From an uncultured Porphyromonadaceae bacterium (GTDB lineage: Bacteria; Bacteroidota; Bacteroidia; Bacteroidales; Muribaculaceae): 14,154 nt of DNA. The notes below the pieces were generated by a model. The model saw only the letters and a program-made list of their open reading frames with translations, ran no database searches and was not told where the DNA came from. Within the stretch, counting starts at the first letter, position 1; every line of letters starts with the position of its first letter. The stretch is taken from the NCBI GenBank assembly GCA_902475285.1, contig CABRZA010000057.1:1-14154 (forward strand), written 5' to 3'. This document shows positions 14,126 to 14,154 of this stretch, piece after piece. A program made the position numbers and the translations under genes.

Positions 14126-14154
14126 CAGCTATTTTTTGATATTTTTACTGTTTT

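Noticed and set aside
1..14154. CRISPR arrays, tRNA or rRNA genes, insertion sequences or prophage
   Set aside because: No regularly spaced direct repeats, no recognisable RNA gene sequence, and no transposase, integrase or phage structural gene was seen on either strand.

Overview
The window reads as chromosome of a gut-type Bacteroidales bacterium. The evidence is a SusC-like TonB-dependent receptor with an N-terminal carboxypeptidase-regulatory-like domain, several signal-peptidase-II lipoproteins, and Bacteroidetes-style promoters (TTTG, about 20 bases, then TAnnTTTG). Shine-Dalgarno sequences are weak or absent. The coding regions are clearly GC-rich, which is compatible with Muribaculaceae, but I cannot fix the family from sequence alone.

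Layout. (1) Bases 2-349 hold the AT-richer 3' end of an AlbA/HATPase-type ATP-binding protein, closed by a perfect 18-bp bidirectional terminator. (2) Bases 405-2177 (-) encode a short 1-deoxy-D-xylulose-5-phosphate synthase-family enzyme in which the usual acceptor-phosphate arginines appear to be replaced. (3) Bases 2294-3493 (+) encode a short Wzx-type flippase. (4) Bases 3495-6104 (+) look like one transcription unit: a consensus promoter, a secreted DnaJ-zinc-finger-like protein broken by an in-frame TAG, a multi-pass membrane protein, and a membrane-anchored TPR/Sel1-like protein, ending in a long hairpin terminator. I recognise no known system in this unit. (5) Bases 9169 to 6111 (-) run LOG-family phosphoribohydrolase, then an intergenic region with nested inverted repeats, then PduO-type cobalamin adenosyltransferase, a beta-helix lipoprotein and thioredoxin. 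(6) Bases 14008 to 9298 (-) encode a TonB-dependent receptor followed 13 bases later by a choice-of-anchor-J lipoprotein. They probably form an outer-membrane uptake pair in which this lipoprotein takes the place of SusD.

How the genes work together. The clearest functional units are the receptor/lipoprotein pair (nutrient uptake at the outer membrane) and the uncharacterised envelope operon at 3495-6104. The adenosyltransferase, lipoprotein and thioredoxin genes are close enough for co-transcription but share no obvious pathway. The window shows no rRNA, tRNA, CRISPR array, transposase or prophage gene. The best leads for new biology are the divergent Dxs-like enzyme, the unrecognised three-gene operon with its amber codon, and the 134-bp nested palindrome between the LOG and adenosyltransferase genes.
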